Part shown: in pieces, positions 10,083 through 20,723 of the stretch | Layout: each line of letters starts with the position of its first letter | How positions within the stretch are numbered: the first letter of the stretch is position 1 | Source: Isohypsibius dastychi | Taxonomy: Eukaryota > Tardigrada > Eutardigrada > Parachela > Isohypsibiidae | Direction of reading: 5' to 3' | Assembly (NCBI GenBank): GCA_034696485.1 | Contig: JAQIWT010000059.1 | Span: forward strand, 1 to 43,076 | Length of the DNA: 43,076 nt | Translations under genes and position numbers: made by a program | The notes under the pieces: model-generated | Databases searched by the model: none | Seen by the model: the letters and a program-made list of their open reading frames with translations, nothing else | Told to the model about the DNA's origin: nothing

Positions 10083-11342
10083 GTACCATGACTGGAACCT
10101 GAAGTGCATAGCTGGTTTATTATGAAAGAGTACCTGAAGCGGATAGATCATCGAAGGGGCCACTTCGCGCAAAGCGCGAGTTTGACCATTGAACTACAGT
10201 AAACTTCCGCTATGTGAATAAGGTTTGGCAATTCACATTTCACATAGCGGGTAAAACCACAACATTATGCAGGTAGAGGAGGCATGTGAAGTCAAGAAAT
10301 CCATGAGATAACCTTTTAGTTTCCGGCAGAAAAAAGCTTGGAAAACGTATACCAGCGTAGATTTTATTCACGTTTTCAGAGGTTCTTTAGCATCTGACTG
10401 AGAAAAGTGAAAAGCAGCAGCATGCTGTTTTTTCGCTCTGCTGGTCGACCATTCCCGGGCTCCATGCAGCTTCAATTTCTTTTCTCTTCATGATTATTCT
10501 CGAAACCGACGGCTGTTCTGTCCCAGATTCATTGCTACAAGTCAAAGAAAAACGAAAAGAAGCTCGAGAATCAGAAATTCAGAAACCACCACAATGCAGT
10601 GTTGGATAAGTCAGTCTACCGAAAAAGGACGTCTATTATTCAGACAGCGAAAATCCCCTCGTTCAGCACAATGCCGGACCCTCCACTAAAAGTAGCCTAT
10701 ACGTCAGCTTGACGACACCAGTCCAGATTATTCAGATAGCGAGTTATTCACGTAGTGGAAGTTGACTGTACACGCACTTCTCTGTGTTATAGATGCATGA
10801 AGCTTCGAGAACGCCAATTTCATAACTCGACTTTAATTTATATGTACCTGCTGAAAAATTGAAGCGTTTCGCAAGTTTTCTTATCAGACAATCTGCATTT
10901 CCCTACATTATTTCAGGAGCAAATATCTAGGAATTATGAATTTTGAAAAAAAGCATTATCATGAAAATTTTCCGAATACGGCGATTCGATTAATTCCTGT
11001 TTGAACTTTGCCATTCCATACAGGGAAGTTTGGTCTACAACCAACATCATCTTCGAGGGCTGAAAAGCAGCTGCCCGAAATCCAACTTCAGCCCTGCTTA
11101 TCTGGCTGATAACACTGAAATATTGTAGAACTTCAGAAAGAACGACGAGGAGAATAAGAAGAGAAATTGATGATTTGTTTACAAAACTGGGCACAGGCTC
11201 GATTTTTGGAAAGAGCGAGTGGAGGATTAAACCCAGCGCTTCGCGTGACCGATATATTTTTGACCACTGGCCCCCCATCTATCCGCTTCAGGTACTCTTT
11301 CATAATAAACCAGCTATGCACTTCAGGTTCCAGTCATGGTAC
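10083..11342. repeat. Segment bounded by 66-bp perfect inverted repeats
   Basis: 10083-10148 is the exact reverse complement of 11277-11342 (66 of 66 bases by eye). Similarity continues weakly inward (GGCCCC next to both arms, then GCGC/TTGACC remnants). The 1,260-bp unit encloses the MITE at 10197-10768. I see no clear target-site duplication outside the arms. It could be the ends of a DNA transposon, a solo-repeat pair, or an inverted local duplication; the identity of the arms indicates it is recent. Confidence 0.8.
10197..10768. mobile_element. pogo/Tigger-type MITE (572 bp) with TA target site
   Basis: Terminal inverted repeats of 25 bp begin CAGT; left and right ends match at 22 of 25 positions (CAGTAAACTTCCGCTATGTG versus CAGTCAACTTCCACTACGTG). 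Both ends are flanked by TA (10195-10196 and 10769-10770), the Tc1/mariner-superfamily duplication. Sub-terminal copies of the ATTC...ATAGCG motif sit in opposite orientations, and 10206-10252 can form a hairpin (CCGCTATGTGAA / TTCACATAGCGG). Internal sequence carries no transposase, so it is non-autonomous. CAGT ends with repeated TATCCG-like sub-terminal motifs are typical of pogo-clade elements. Confidence 0.75.
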
Positions 11343-11951
11343 GAAGAACTGCTTATGAATTAACTCATCAAAACTTCAACTGGTAACTGGAGTCATCATT
11401 CAATCATTGGTGACCTTATCGCATACTTACTTGCTGATGTTTCGATCAAATGGCTCTCACACCGATTTTCTCGTGCAATCCAACCGAGTTCTGCACAAAG
11501 TGAAATTCGGAACCTCAAAAATCTGTGAAACATATGTTCAGACGCACCGAGGTGTAGTTAATTTGTGACTGCAGCTTCAGTTAGCAAAGTCTGCGATGAG
11601 AAGCTAATCAAACTACTGTGGTTACATGCGAACCGTAACTTGTATCTCAAGATGAAAAGGGAAGATGAGTTTGGGAAGCCTGGGCGACCCACGCGTTGCC
11701 AACTGGGAATGCGTAACGTCACCCATTCGATTTGATGAACAGCTGAAGACTTCAGGCAGTCCTTTAACTGAAATACAGCGGGCCCATTTGGCGAGAGATT
11801 CACGCTGTGGGGGGGGGGGGGGGGGAGGGGTGCCCGTGCCATGTAAGATCCATGTATCACAATCACGAGGATGCGATTTGAGGAAAAAGTATTTTCCTTG
11901 ATGAATCCTTGCAGTCTCTGCACCAAATCCGCATTCTGCCGCCAGGATACG

Positions 11952-12008
11952 GATTCGATCTGCAATCTATAGCAGCCAGGCGATCAGTTTAGATTCGATC
12001 TGCAATCT
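11952..12008 (+). repeat. 17-bp direct repeat upstream of RSPH10B
   Basis: GATTCGATCTGCAATCT occurs at 11952-11968 and again at 11992-12008, 40 bp apart start to start, ending 38 bp before the RSPH10B ATG. It is followed by a GTTGCC (a possible RFX half-site) at about 12022-12027. A promoter role is only inferred from position. Confidence 0.4.
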
Positions 12009-12046
12009 GAATCACCCAGACGTTGCCGAGTGGTTCAAAATTTTCA

Positions 12047-15000
12047 ATGCTGGCTCTTGCAATGTCAGAAAATCAGGTTTCTGATGTTGCTCCAGACCTC
12101 AATTCACCTCCAACTGAAGATGTTGAAACCACGATTGACTTGGACGAATTATGCTCCATTTATCGGCCTTACCAGAAAGCTTATGACCGAGAATCTCTTC
12201 AAGACGCGGATGACGCCTGTTTCATTTACGTGGACGACGACGATGCTGTGACAGGGCTCGCACATACAGCGGTGAATGTTCACGTTGACGATGGATTACT
12301 CTCGGGTAAGAAGTTCTGGCTTGAATTGAACCACGAAAACAAACCATCCAAAACTTGTCATTTAAGTGAAGATAATCCAAATGAGACCCACAGATTGGCA
12401 GGGCAAAGCCATTCACACCAGAAATTCGTAAACGGTGCTGAATCTGGAACTCATTGGCAAAGCAACTGGACAGCTCAACAGCTCTTGAACAATCGACAGG
12501 GCAAAGGATTTCGTCAACTAATTGAGCTGACTTTGGAGAAGTAAGTCATCCTTGACAATGTTTGAGGTTTCCACTAGCTAGCACAGTTATGCGTGTTTCA
12601 GATACACCGGCCTGACAGCTTGGCATTTTGATCGTTTTGGATCATATCAACTGAGTTCTGGTGTTGGTTATCAGGTACAGCCTGATTGGCCGCTTTTACA
12701 GGCTTGACGATGTACTATTCTAGGGGGCATTCGACGAAAACCGTGTAGCGTCGGGAATTGCACGACTGACTTTTCCTGACGGCACTGTATTTGACGTTAG
12801 TCAATGGTCTGTAATTGAGTGGGCCTGATTCAAAAAATTCTTGTTAAGGGGTATGTCAGTAATGGGTCGGTTGGAAACAAGGGAATATATCGTTGGGCAG
12901 ACGGATCATTCTACGAGGGAAACCTGAAAGATGGTTTGCGCAATGGGTATGGCAAGCTGTTCAACGCATCAACTGGTGGTGTCTACAGCGGAAAATGGCT
13001 AGCTTCCCATCAACATGGTTATGTAAGAAATAATCAACTTGTCATAACTAGTGAATAACTTCATCCCTTGTTTCTCAGGGTATAATTCACTATGACCGAA
13101 GCGGCTTGAGCTTCTACCAGGGAAACTGGTACATTGGCGTTCCGTGGCGTCATGGAATTCGCCAATGGCATTCCGGTAATTTTTACGAGGGTCAATGGGC
13201 AGCCGGTTTACCGCATGGGCGTGGCACAAAGTTTTGGCTGTTGAGCAACGTATACTACAGGGGTGAGTTTCAGGAGGGAAAACCGGTGGGTAGTTCATCT
13301 GTCTATCCACGATGATCTTTTTACCAACGTTCTGTCTCAGCACGGATATGGACTCATGGTTTGGTTCTGCCGAAAACCACCGAGCATTGCGACCGGCAAC
13401 CAGAAAAGCTATTACGGAATGTTTGAAAACGGCCTTATCAACGGTTATGGCATTTACTGTACAGAACGCGGAACAAGAATGCGTGGGAAGTGGAGAAACG
13501 GTTCCAAGCACGGAATTGTAAGTTTTTATCCAATGCACTTGCTCTGAGAATTATAACTGGCGGGCGGGAGGGGGGGGGGCTGTTTTCATTGAGTAAACTG
13601 TTCCTTATTCTAGTTCAAAGTTTCTTACCAAAATGGCGCAACGCTGAACTGCACCTTTGTTGACGACATTCTGTACAATTCAATGCCACAGTATCTGCTC
13701 AAAGAATCCGATGAGAGGTTTTATCTGGCCCCATTGCCTGGACCGGAAATTCAAGATCTAGATTTCCAACCACAGTGCATGGATTCGGAACTATATGCTT
13801 TTGCAGTTCCTGGAACAACGTACCTCCTTTCTCAAATAATGGGGCTCTCGGATGAATGCGTGGCCGAAGAATGCAAAGGACTCTCTCGGGTGATTACATC
13901 GCTACTGGAAGTGATTACGGATATCTACAATGTTTATAGTCGGCTAATGGTCCAGCAATCGTGCGATAACGTGTACGTGATGAGGGTCTACCAGTTTTGG
14001 CAATTTTTGGACGACGTTCTGTTGGATTGTTCATCTGCTGCAACAGAGGTGCAAGGCTCACTTTACATGATGATTTCGCGTATTGAAGAATGTTTCGATG
14101 GTGATGCACGACGAGGACTGTTTTGCCATCCGTATCTTCCTCTGACGATTAACGAGTTTATTGACAGAATGGCCATCTCAGCGTATCTGATTGAATTTTA
14201 TAAGCAAACCTCGAGAAAAGCTCAAGCTGGCCAAACTGGAATGTGCCAGAGAAGTTGGGACTTGCCCGGAGTTCCTGTTCAGGTATTCGTTGAGAATAAG
14301 ATGATGCGTAAAGGTGGAACTTTCAAAGGAAATATGTTTGACGATCCAAAGAAGAGCACTGTTCTCTTCAAGTACATCGCCCAGCTCCACAGGTAATCAG
14401 GTGTGTTACGTTCACAGTTGCCCTACTCGTATAAGTAACGCGCCGCAATTTCAGAATTTACCGGTATTTCTACGAGTTTTATGGCGGTCAAGAAGAAGTT
14501 CAGCCTAGAGCTATGACGCTAGAGATGCTATCAACTGCACTCCAGGATGCTCAGATTATCGACAGTGAACAGGTCTCGCTCGACACGTTCTTCGAAATTT
14601 GTGTGAAATGCTACCCACATATACGGGAAAATATGACCACCAGTGCAAACCTATTTTTCCCCATCTCCTTCCTTGAATTCGTCAACATCATAATCGAAAT
14701 TGCCATTGAATTTACCTCTTGTGGAGATAAAGCGACTCAAGCTAGTTCCTCAACTGCTAATTATCGCTACACTTACAAGGGAAAGATCACGGAAGCAGTG
14801 GATAGCTTATTCCTAACCAGCGTGCAGAAACCTGATCTGGTCATGGATAACGACCACGATACGGCTGATTTTGATCCAACATTCTTTGCCATGCTCAGAG
14901 AAAGCCCTATTTCCGAATGTTTCCATTTAGCAGAATCAACTCCGCTTTCTCGCGAACTTGTCTCAGCACACAGACAAATGTATGCAAGGCGGTGTGAATA

Positions 15001-15677
15001 CGGAAGTGGCGATGGCAAGTTTCTGTCAGAAGATTTGAAAAGCGAGCAGAAACCAAAAACTCAATTTATGCTCCCTATATTTCCACCGACAGATCCACGG
15101 ACTCTCGAAATCTACACTGACTCCCAAGTTGAGACTGAGTTTTTCGGTAATGAAAAGACTCACTTATTGTAAACTGTTTGTTGCCGGGAAAAATGTGTTC
15201 AATTTGAAACCACTAATTATTATCATTGTAGGATATACTGTCTCGCAGATCAATTCGCCGTCAAAGTCTCCCATTTGTACTTCACACCCAACAGATGTCT
15301 TAGTGGGACGGATCGCTAGCATTTCGAATAACAAATCCGCAGATGAAGTCAAAGTATACAATTTCGAAACGTTAATCGAGAATGAAGAAGATTGCTGGAG
15401 TCGAAAGGTTGTCACATTTCTTGAAGGAGCATTATTCCCTGCTTTAGTTATGCTCAAGACAACAAATGATTTACTGATCGCACATGGTCATGCTCAACCG
15501 CTGAGAAGCGAGCCAGAAGAAGGAGATTTTATCGACCATTTTGTGCAGAAGATCATATTATCAAGCACGGAGGAAATGGATTGCTCGCCTGAGTCTGAGG
15601 TCGGATGTCAAAAACCGAATGTTGACCAGTCGGCCGAAATAGCAGCACTTGTGAGGCAAGCTCAGAGAACACGCTGA
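12047..15677 (+). CDS. RSPH10B: Radial spoke head 10 homolog B
   Basis: Axonemal radial-spoke MORN protein of motile cilia and sperm flagella. Nine exons: 12047-12540, 12602-12674, 12724-12795, 12849-13022, 13079-13285, 13341-13517, 13614-14392, 14455-15146, 15232-15677. Every junction keeps phase, giving 1,037 aa (human about 870). Residues ~165-425 are successive MORN repeats (LTFPDGTVF, GIYRWADGSFYEG, WRHGIRQWHSGNFYEGQW, FENGLINGYGIY). The order of motifs, including the atypical W-F insert before a YYGMFENG repeat, follows RSPH10B rather than RSPH1. The helical C-terminal half (FKYIAQLHRIYRYFYEF, MTLEMLSTALQDAQIID, FFPISFLEFVNIIIEIA) also matches the RSPH10B tail. The N-terminal 160 acidic residues are extra. 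The ATG at 12047 is the first in frame. Intron 6 (96 bp) carries a 10-G run. Confidence 0.92.
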
Positions 15678-15764
15678 GGAACCAAACGTCTGGTCTGGAA
15701 AATCAATAGCGTATCTTTATCAAGATTGGTTCTTACGCAGTTGGACCGAAAAACCATGTTTCGA

Positions 15765-15770
15765 AATAAA
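15765..15770 (+). terminator. AATAAA polyadenylation signal of RSPH10B
   Basis: Canonical signal 88 bp after the RSPH10B stop. The convergent lipase stop lies at 15841-15843, so the two 3' ends are within about 70 bp and the UTRs probably overlap. Confidence 0.6.
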
Positions 15771-15840
15771 TTAAACTCACAAGGAAGGTGCACTACGCAG
15801 TACGAGTAACAAGAAGGGACTTCCCAAGCAGTTTCCACGA

Positions 15841-18348
15841 CTAGTTCAAAGACTTTCTGGTCATTGTGACCTTGTTTTTAATTGCCACAACGTCATCCTT
15901 TTCGCGGATCTTGGTGCGAGCCAGACGGAATGCCAGCATTTGTTCATTTTCGTCCACCACCTGAATGTCTCCGTCCAAGTACAAGTTCTTGAGCTCCAGG
16001 AAATTGATGCCACGTTCACTCCTCCACGTGAATACAACGGACTGAACTTCGCCAATATCTTCTGGAATTTCGAAAAACGAGGAATATGTCTTGCCAGGCT
16101 CTAACTTAATTGCTCTGAAATAATTGAAATGAGATTCATCAATGGTTTATACATTTTGAGTGAACCGGTAACCGTTTTGTTAGCTGCATCTTGGGACTCT
16201 CTCCCTTTCTGCCTTTCAGCTTGATATAGACAAAGCCGGTTTGCTGAAAGTAGCAGATGTTGCCATATGACTCAGGTTCAAAAACTCAGTTCAGAATTTT
16301 ACCGTCTCGACATTGTTCATTTCAGTTTTCCCTTGCAGTTTGAAGATCACTTTCTGTGCTTGAGCTGAAAACAAAACGAAAATGTAGTTTGGCATATCGC
16401 AACAGAAACGCCGTTCTGATTACTTGCAAATGGCGAATGAGGCATAGTTGTTGTGAAGTATTTCTTGATCTTCCCCTCTTCTGCTAGACCAAGGTCCGCA
16501 TTAAAGCCCATCGTGGCACAACCACCACCAGCACATTTGAAACATTCCCCATTCAGATACTTCTCGAAGGATTCACATTCGTAGCTCTTCACGGGGGCTA
16601 GTTTGGTCTTGATACTATCTAAAAGAATGTCAATAATACAGGTTACCATACGAGACAAAGTTTTCGTTAATCTTCTCACCGATAAACAGGAGAAGCGCTC
16701 TGTGGTGATTACATATGAAGATTTCGTTAACTGATTCGGTGATGATGTCCGTGAGTTTCGGGACTGGAGCCTGGCTGATGAACAAGTTTTCTTGAGACAG
16801 AACAACCACTCTTGAATCATGAATTCTCTCAGGTGGGGCAAGGAGGCGGCTTTTGCATCCTGGCTGATTTCGTCCACCATTGGGAAAGAAATCTGTAACC
16901 AAGAAAGGTTCAGTTGAATACCAAGTCCGTAGAAGATATTGTGATATGACAATGGCATTACTCAAATGTCCCATTGCTTGTGGCGAGCCATATGCCAGAA
17001 TCAACTCTGGATTGATGAGGTTCTCCCCGTCGGATATAATCTTGACAGAAAAAACGACATCGGTAAGTATATAGACGGTCCTATACAAAAACGTTTAATA
17101 CCGTGTCGACCACTTTGGCGTCTGACGGGTCAAGACGAACGTCATCAGGCCTGTCAAAATAAATAGTTCGGTTATGGACCATCGCAAATTTTGTGAACAT
17201 GGAGACCACTATGGACAGTCTACTGCGCGATCCACATTAGCAAACGTACATGAAAGAGAAGTTGGGTCCAGCAGGATCCAGTCCAGTGATACGCCCGATT
17301 TTAGTACCATTCATCATCTGAGTGTATTTTCCAGCATATCCCGCCGCCTTGGATCAAAGGAATTAAGTCCAGTTTGAATCATCTACCCGAATATATTTAC
17401 GTGTGCTCCCAAGCTATGGCCAATGATATGAACGGCATTCATATCCACTCCGAACTTTTCCAGAATCACCAGGAAAAACTTGGCAAGATATGCGCCGATC
17501 AGCCGAGTATTTGCGGTTGCAAGGTAGTAGGGTGGTGCGTTTCCATAAGCTGAGAACAGTACGAACTAGTTAGTGATCTATAGCATGCATGGGGAGCAGT
17601 AACAGGATCACTCACACCAGTCGAACCTGATAACGTTACAATCGTCGTTCTCCAGAAGGGCATCCCTCATTCTCTGAAAAAGAAATGAGAATAAATTTAG
17701 CGGTTTACTACATATGTGATGGAATGCCGTCCGAAAACAGATGGGGATATTCGCTTGTTAAAAATAATTCGCAGCATGTTATCTAATGTGGAACCACAAG
17801 AACTTACCGTCCAAGTTGGCGCACGAATATTGTCCAAATACCCATGAATCAGGACTTTGATTGCCTTATTTCTTTTGAAATTTGAGGCGCTGATTGAGGT
17901 CAGGTTATATGCGTCAAGGACTTGGGTTTTATCGGGGTTTTCGCGAGTGTTGAGATGGAGTTGCAGATACTTTCGAATTGCACAGGATGGATTGACGGAC
18001 AACGGCCTGCATTAACGAAATGGTCTAGTTTTACTTGCAAGGTCCTCGGTAGTTCCAGAGCATACCTTAAGAACGGATCAAAAAATGGTCCGCCAGGACT
18101 GAAGCAGCCTAGATCCTCGCAGCAGACTTCATCTGAAAGCATGCAAGATGCATTCGGTAGCTTTTCACAACACCGAGAGACGACGGGTACCGACCTTGAT
18201 CTGCAGAAGTGATTCGAGGGACGTCAAGGTCCGGCAACACAGCTGCTTCGCTTGCTCTGACAGCAACAAGCGGAACGACCTCACAATTTCCCCAGGATGC
18301 AAGGGTCAAGATTGCAATAATCAACATGGTGAGCTCAAATGAAACCAT
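15841..18348 (-). CDS. Secreted pancreatic-type triacylglycerol lipase with PLAT domain
   Basis: Hydrolyses acylglycerol or phospholipid esters outside the cell. Thirteen exons: 18348-18195, 18132-18035, 17969-17808, 17673-17616, 17549-17401, 17347-17250, 17150-17102, 17040-16962, 16892-16680, 16618-16424, 16364-16303, 16243-16173, 16114-15841. All phases agree (553 aa). A signal peptide (LIIAILTLASWGNC) precedes the family N terminus EVCCEDLGCFS. The triad is complete: Ser203 in GHSLGAH, Asp231 in GLDPAGP, His345 in CNHH. The VRLDPSDAK, GHLNFFPNGG and CATMGF landmarks are all present. A C-terminal PLAT/LH2 beta-sandwich (~residues 418-553) supports colipase- or membrane-type interface binding. 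The Cys295-Cys343 lid loop has 47 residues between its cysteines, about twice that of vertebrate pancreatic lipase. Start may be 18348 or 18327. Confidence 0.93.
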
Positions 18349-18479
18349 TCAGAAAAGTGAAACTGCTTTGCCTGCCGTACATATACTGCTCCAGAGGGTA
18401 CAGTGCGAATATTCATCGCCCTTAATTCTCATGTTAAGTGTGTCTACGTACTCATTGTGACCGGATTATCTTGATTTAG

Positions 18480-18745
18480 AGACAGTGAGCTTATTTTCTG
18501 GGTTACCAGATACCGATCACGACCAGGATAAACGGGTCAGCATCACAGATGAAAGGACTTATCCGTACATCGATGTCAATCAATGGTGCAGCATCATTTC
18601 GAAAACAATCCAAAAACTTTCTAATATTGAACAAGAAAGAGCAGAAAGCACACCAGATTTACGAAATAACATGTTCATGATGAGCTCAGCACCAGCTTTG
18701 ATAGAACCAAGTGGTGAAATTGTGTTGTATATTCTGCCCAAATAA
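18480..18745 (+). CDS. Probable terminal exon of an unidentified plus-strand gene
   Basis: Open for ~88 codons after an acceptor-like TTGATTTAG, ending at a stop 61 bp before an AATAAA. The composition looks coding (ITDERTYPYIDVNQWCSII, then a helical IQKLSNIEQERAE and a hydrophobic C terminus), but no family is recognised. The upstream exon is uncertain. One phase-consistent possibility starts at an ATG at 18326, which would overlap the first exon of the lipase head-to-head and use a weak GTGTGT donor near 18437. It could also be a spurious frame. Confidence 0.3.
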
Positions 18746-18806
18746 CGTGTCCACGGTATTTTAACAGAAATGCAGTCTTTATTCGGTAACTACATATTAA
18801 AAACAA

Positions 18807-18812
18807 AATAAA
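18807..18812 (+). terminator. AATAAA downstream of the 18745 stop
   Basis: Canonical hexamer 62 bp after the plus-strand stop at 18745; the main reason for taking the open frame 18480-18745 seriously as a real 3' exon. Confidence 0.4.
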
Positions 18813-19615
18813 GCACAAAATCGCTGGACAATAACTAGTTACTAGCATTTAGTGATTGTTCAATTGATCAACGCAACAATGCAATCAGATATCTCACTCG
18901 AAACTTTGTTTTGGTTTTAAGAGGCGATAGTCAATCTTTCAAAGAACTTTTGCTGTGCTTTACGTAAATTAGCGGTTCAGTTTGCTTTTTGATGGCTCTG
19001 AGGCGGAAAAATCTAAAATCAAACTGGTTTCAATAGCTACGGTTATGCCATAACCGATCAAAATAACATTCACTTGATTGAGATGCCTGCTTGATTGCTG
19101 CAATCAGTAAACATTTACTGAAAGAAGGATTTCAGGTAATACTTGCTGCAGGTGCAACCACAACGAAATTATTCCTGCAGTGATTTTTGTCGTCACATAT
19201 TGTCTGAGATGACCTTTAAATTTTTTCTGGTAATGCTTGTTTGTATTTGTTGATAAAGGCTGACAAGACCCAGTCGCACTGATAGTGAGTAGTTAATAAC
19301 ATGCGTGGGATAACTTTCGTAGAGTCGACGTAGACCAGCATCAGTAGGGATTTTTCATAGTTTGAGATTTCGTGGCCAGGTTCCTTTGTAGCCAATTATG
19401 ATTGACTTCAAAAGTGATGCTGCATATGACTGTTACGCCCATTGAATCTGTTTTATTCTCAGATTCCCAAAGTTCTTGGCGTCATTCATTTCGCTCGCTG
19501 AAACTTGTAATTAAAACTAATGCCATTGAGGCTGCCGTTAAGATTCAATCTTCTTAGAGGCACACACGGTACGCTTTTGTACATTCGTCTCATTTGTTAT
19601 GGAACAACACATCTC
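18813..19615. other. AT-rich intergenic interval
   Basis: No open frame of note on either strand. A TTTATT at 19452-19457 (AATAAA on the minus strand) lies 159 bp beyond the CIMIP2 stop and may be its polyadenylation signal. Nothing else is recognisable. Confidence 0.45.
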
Positions 19616-20723
19616 TTAACTGACAACAATTTCCCTGGGTTGTAAAGGTGAGGATAACAAGGCCATCTCTCTCTCCAAAAGACTGGGATGCCTTTTTCTC
19701 ATGACCTCACGCATTTCCTTCGCGTGGGTGTACCCGTAGCGATGGCGAGAACCTTCTTTATAACCTGTGTAACCGGGGATACCATAGATTATCCTCTGGA
19801 TATCCATGATCTCTGCTCTCTGCATAGGCTCAGTGTGAGCGGGTGTTGCGCGAAATCTATCCACATCCAGAAGACACTTGTCCATTTCTTGTAAGCAAAC
19901 TTTGGAGAGGTCACCACGAGTGTAACCAACAAATTCGGTTGTGAATGGCAACCATGCAGTATAGCCATGAGTGAACCGTTTTAACATGTGGCCGGGAGGG
20001 AGTCTGTATGGCTTTGTTAGAGCTTTATCGACCTCCTGCACAAGATAATCCGTTATGTCTTTTCGAAAGGTGACCTTGTTTAAGTAGGCCCCATAATCCG
20101 GTGCCCTTGTGGGATTAAGAACTGGTTCTGGCGGTTGCAGCTCAAGGCTAGCTGGCATTTCAGGTGGTCGGCAAGAGAACGGTCTTGAGTCTTGCTTACA
20201 TTTGTTATGTCGATTCCCGATGAACTCTAAAGCACCACCTCGCGTTGCGACAGAGTGACGCTGACCGAAACGGTAATGCTGCTTCGGGAAGTAACCTACG
20301 ACACTTCTTTGAACCACGAGCTGACCGTAATTTGCTCATTCTCGGTTTACCACTGAACTTCGGGTCGACATGGTCCGTCATCTTTGGCACGCCACCTTGC
20401 ATGTGGCTGTGATGTTTCAGTAAGCTTGTTTCGCATTCATTTTTTCTTAAATTATTCTGCCTGTCGTTGTCTGTATAGTACATGGAGGGCATTAGCGTTT
20501 GATCTTTGTTTTTTCCTCCGGCATCCCATTTCCGTGTTAGGTGGTTAGAAGAATGCTCTCCAGCAGATGTGCCGTAAACAAGATGATATCCCGGTAAATA
20601 TCCAGTATAGCTGAAACGTTGCCGTTGAGATGACACCGACAAAAGTTCACACTGACCAACCTACCCAGGTACAAAAGCTAAATCTCTTGTTATATCTTTC
20701 AGTTCAATTTTCTTCGGAGCCAT
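19616..20723 (-). CDS. Ciliary microtubule inner protein 2 (FAM166) family member
   Basis: Predicted luminal protein of doublet microtubules in cilia and sperm tails. Exons 20723-20665, 20610-20396 and 20334-19616 give 330 aa. The first junction rebuilds the family signature exactly: VPGYTGYLPGYHLVYG, the 'PGYTGYxPGxxxxxG' motif that opens CIMIP2 proteins. Two further copies follow: VVGYFPKQHYRFGQ (~residues 95-110) and IPGYTGYKEGSRHRYG near residue 285. The ATG-MAPKKIEL start is the first in frame. The second junction is less certain: it needs a GAG acceptor, but a 61-bp intron and matching phase support it. I cannot decide between the A, B and C paralogues. Confidence 0.8.

Larger units (their letters stand above)
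9921..12046. other. Repeat-rich intergenic island
   Basis: Between the BTB-BACK and RSPH10B genes there is no credible coding sequence. The interval holds a long perfect inverted repeat, a MITE nested inside it, a 17-G run (11809-11825) and a 17-bp direct repeat just before the RSPH10B start. Open frames such as 10934-11278 (minus) are unspliceable and compositionally random. Confidence 0.55.

Noticed and set aside
10934-11278. 114-codon minus-strand frame inside the inverted-repeat segment, considered as transposase
   Set aside because: No DDE or helix-turn-helix motif, no continuity into flanking sequence, and random composition.
16619-16646. 28-bp intron in the lipase gene
   Set aside because: An upstream GTGAGA donor at 16679 has the same phase, gives a normal 61-bp intron and restores the family length after the catalytic CNHH motif.
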